From Neocallimastix lanati (nom. inval.) (taxonomy: Eukaryota; Neocallimastigomycota; Neocallimastigomycetes; Neocallimastigales; Neocallimastigaceae): a DNA stretch of 32,500 nt. The DNA lies in NCBI GenBank assembly GCA_016946835.1, contig JACVTC010000003.1, positions 3,230,001 through 3,262,500 of the forward strand, given 5' to 3'. A program made the position numbers and the translations under genes. This document shows positions 29,905 through 32,500 of this stretch, piece after piece. A model generated the notes under the pieces. The model was not told where the DNA came from. It ran no database searches and saw only the letters and a program-made list of their open reading frames with translations. Within the stretch, counting starts at the first letter, position 1. Each line of letters opens with the position of its first letter.

Positions 29905-32500
29905 ATGAATTTGAAATTAGTTACAATTTTTATAGCATTGATTTTATCTTTAACTAATGCTTTTGAAGTACCAGATAATGTTTTCATAAATAATTTACAT
30001 CGTCAATTTGAAATTAGCTCTGCTGTCGCACGTGAAAATATCGCAATTTCAGTTAGAGCTAAAGAAGATGATGTTAATTATTTTTATTTATGCTATAAGA
30101 AAGAATTAATCCCACACATTTCTACTATGGTAGCATTTACTAAAGCTGATAAAGAAAAAGTTCTTAAAATTACACAAAAAGATGTTGAAGATGGGTGAGT
30201 AAAATAAAATATTATTAAATTTTAAATTACTATTATTATAATTTTAAATACAGATTATTTATGTGTATGTAAAATTTTTTTTATTATGTTATAAATATTT
30301 TATATCTTAAATAAAGAAATTTAACTTATTTCAAAGTTGATTTAGAAGAACCAATTAAAGCTGGTGAAAGAGTAATAGTGAATGTTGAGGCTACTTTTGT
30401 AAAAATATTAAAACCATATCCAAAATATATTGAACAAAATGATGATCAGTATGTTTTATTTGAAACTAATGTGTATTACTTAAGTCCATATGATGTTACT
30501 AAGCAAAAAACTACATTCAAGTAAATATATTATTATTGTTATTATTTTTATTTTTAAATATATATATATATATATATATATAAACTAATTTTTTTTTTAT
30601 TATTTTAATTTGAAATTAATTTTAACATAGAATTGGTGATACTATTAAATCATATTCAAAAGAACCAGAACCAGTGAAAGAAGAAAATGATGATGTTTAT
30701 TATGGTCCATATGAAAATATTAAACCAGGAACGGAAAGAATTGTTTCTCTTCATTATAAATTAAAAGATCGCTTTATTCATTTTGAAAGCATTGAAAGAA
30801 CTATTGAAATTTCTCATTGGTGTCATACTGTTAGCTTTAAGGAAGATTTAGTTGTTCATCATGATGGTTCAGAGTAAATATTATATTTTTGTACAAGCAT
30901 TTTTTTTTTCTTTGTTTATAAATTTTGAGTATAAATGTTTATTATTTTATTATTTAAATTATATTTATTATAATGATAATAAATAATAATTATTAATATA
31001 ATTATTAATATAAGTTAAATGAATATTTATTTTTTATATTATTTTTCAAATTATCATATTTACTAATTAATAATTCAAAGATTAAAGAATAATTTCAATA
31101 GAATTGCTTTCCAAAAATCACAGTTTTATACTGAAACCCCATCATCAGTTAAAGATATGATTTTTGTACTTCCACCAAGAGCGGAAGATATTTTCTTTGT
31201 TGATATTATTGGTAATGTTTCTACTTCTGCTTTTCATAAAGATAATACTAGAACCTTATTACAAGTTTTACCAAGATATCCATTATTTGGAGGATGGAAG
31301 TATACTTGGAGCCAAGGTTACAATAATCCATTGGATGGAAATGTTAAATATAATTCAAAAATAAAGAAATATATTTTCCAAGCACCAATCTTATTATCAT
31401 TAAAAAATGTTCCAATTGATCATTTCAAACTTAATGTTGTTTTACCAGAAGGTGTCAGAAATGTTGAAGTTCACCTTCCATATGCGTTTGATTCTGATGA
31501 AAGAAAAATGACTTATTCTTATTTAGATACTACTGGTAGACCAACAATTGTTTTAGAAAAAGATAATGTTTGTGATGACCATTTCCAATATTTCCAAGTA
31601 AATATATATATATATTTAAACAGTTAATTTATTTAATTTTTTTTTTTTTATAAAATATGTATTATTAATATTATAAAGTTATTTTATAGCTATTAGAAAT
31701 ATTAAATTCATATCTATTAATATATTATTAATTTATAAATCAATTTAATAGTATTAAATATTAATATATTTTTTTTTTTTTTATTTTTTATTTTATTTAT
31801 ATTTATTTATTTATGTATATATTATTTTCGTTATATATACTATATTAATTTAAATCTTTATTTTTTTATTTTTTTATTTTTTTATACTTTAATTTTTATT
31901 TTATTTTTATATTATTTTTATTTATATTAATTTATTTTTATTTTATTTTATTTTATTTATTTTGTTTATCTATTTTTAATTATTAATTATTATAATTTTT
32001 TTTAACTAAAGATTTCTTATAGTTTACCATTCTATTTCTCTTTCCAAAAGCCATTAGTTGTTGCTCTAGTAATTTTCACTTTATTTGTAATTTCAATGGT
32101 TTGGACAAGAATTGATTTAAGTATTGTTAAGGTAAATATATGTTTATATATATATTATTAAGTATTATAATATTTAATTATAATTACTGTTATTTTTTTA
32201 TGTCATATTTTTATATTTATAATAGTAATAGTAATAAGAGTAAAAGTAATATAGCAATAATAATAATAATAATTTCTAATTTAAATAACAATTAAATTTA
32301 TATTATTGCATTATTAATAATACAATTTTAACTTTATGTAATTAAAGGATCCAAGAGCTGATCTTCATGATCTTGCTGTTTCTTACTGGGAATCTGTAGC
32401 TGGTGATACGAGTACTGCTCAAAAAGTTTTATCAAAGCTTACTAGTGTTAATGAAACATTCATTCAAAATAGAAATAAAGAAGCTTATGACTCATCTGTT
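29905..32500 (+). CDS. OST1: Ribophorin I / OST1, oligosaccharyltransferase subunit (5' part, six exons, continues beyond window)
   Basis: Subunit of the ER-membrane complex that transfers the dolichol-linked glycan to Asn in nascent proteins. Exons: 29905-30194, 30317-30520, 30631-30873, 31102-31597, 32012-32131, 32348-32500. All junctions are GT...AG and join in frame to 502 residues so far. The N-terminus is a signal peptide (MNLKLVTIFIALILSLTNA). Family landmarks: DIIGNVSTS, RYPLFGGWKYTW, VVLPEGVRNVEV, TYSYLDTTGRPTIV, then the single membrane segment PLVVALVIFTLFVISMVW (exon 5) followed by R.DLSIVK and the cytosolic part DPRADLHDLAV. The large luminal domain is thus complete. Introns are 110-414 bp of nearly pure A+T. 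The C-terminal end and stop lie outside the window. Confidence 0.93.

Noticed and set aside
1-32500. CRISPR arrays, bacterial operons or riboswitches
   Set aside because: The window is eukaryotic with spliceosomal introns; repeats seen are simple-sequence, LTR or hairpin units.
1-32500. Dictyostelid origin
   Set aside because: AT richness and tRNA-targeting elements would fit, but the PFK N-terminal glyoxalase-like domain is fungal and the host proteins lack the long poly-Asn/Gln tracts common there. Not fully excluded.

Overview
This is a eukaryotic nuclear window of extreme A+T richness. It has long homopolymers (several A or T runs of 35-50 bp), (TA)n, (TTA)n and (TTTA)n tracts and kilobase-scale AT-only heptamer arrays. 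Genes are islands of higher G+C, interrupted by very AT-rich GT...AG introns of about 95-410 bp. The ATP-phosphofructokinase is of the fungal type, with a glyoxalase-like N-terminal domain before a duplicated PFK core. With the base composition this points to an anaerobic gut fungus (Neocallimastigomycota) or a similarly AT-rich early-diverging fungus. The taxon is inferred from these traits only.

Layout: 1-7525 is gene-poor. It holds two decayed copies of one non-LTR (LINE) retrotransposon family in opposite orientation (1 to about 950 on +; about 4965 to 3185 on -), an inverted-repeat cluster near 2200-2900, duplicated AT blocks and a small G+C-raised island with three hairpins (6131-6270). 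7526-16565 is a complete, apparently very young Ty3/gypsy LTR retrotransposon on the minus strand. It has two 840-bp LTRs identical on reading, a PBS-like site, a 2.3-kb structured leader, gag, a -1 frameshift signal (UUUAAAC plus an H-type pseudoknot), and pol with protease, RT, RNase H and integrase. It sits 16 bp upstream of an intact tRNA-Arg(CCG) gene (16582-16654), the Ty3-type target position.

From 16655 to 19008 lies an unidentified block ending in a long A tail, then simple repeats. 19009-22677 (-) is a five-exon 6-phosphofructokinase gene. 22678-29904 has no recognisable gene; it contains two (TTATTTA)n arrays (24099-24548 and 25140-26128) and an exact 340-bp direct duplication (28199-28538 and 28913-29252). 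29905-32500 (+) holds the first six exons of the ribophorin I/OST1 subunit of the oligosaccharyltransferase, running off the right edge.

The host genes (glycolysis, ER N-glycosylation) are housekeeping and unrelated. The most interesting part is the retrotransposon: recent, tRNA-associated, with a textbook frameshift pseudoknot, a covarying hairpin array upstream of gag, structured leader islands including a tRNA-like segment, and an unusual Asp-Ser-Cys protease motif.
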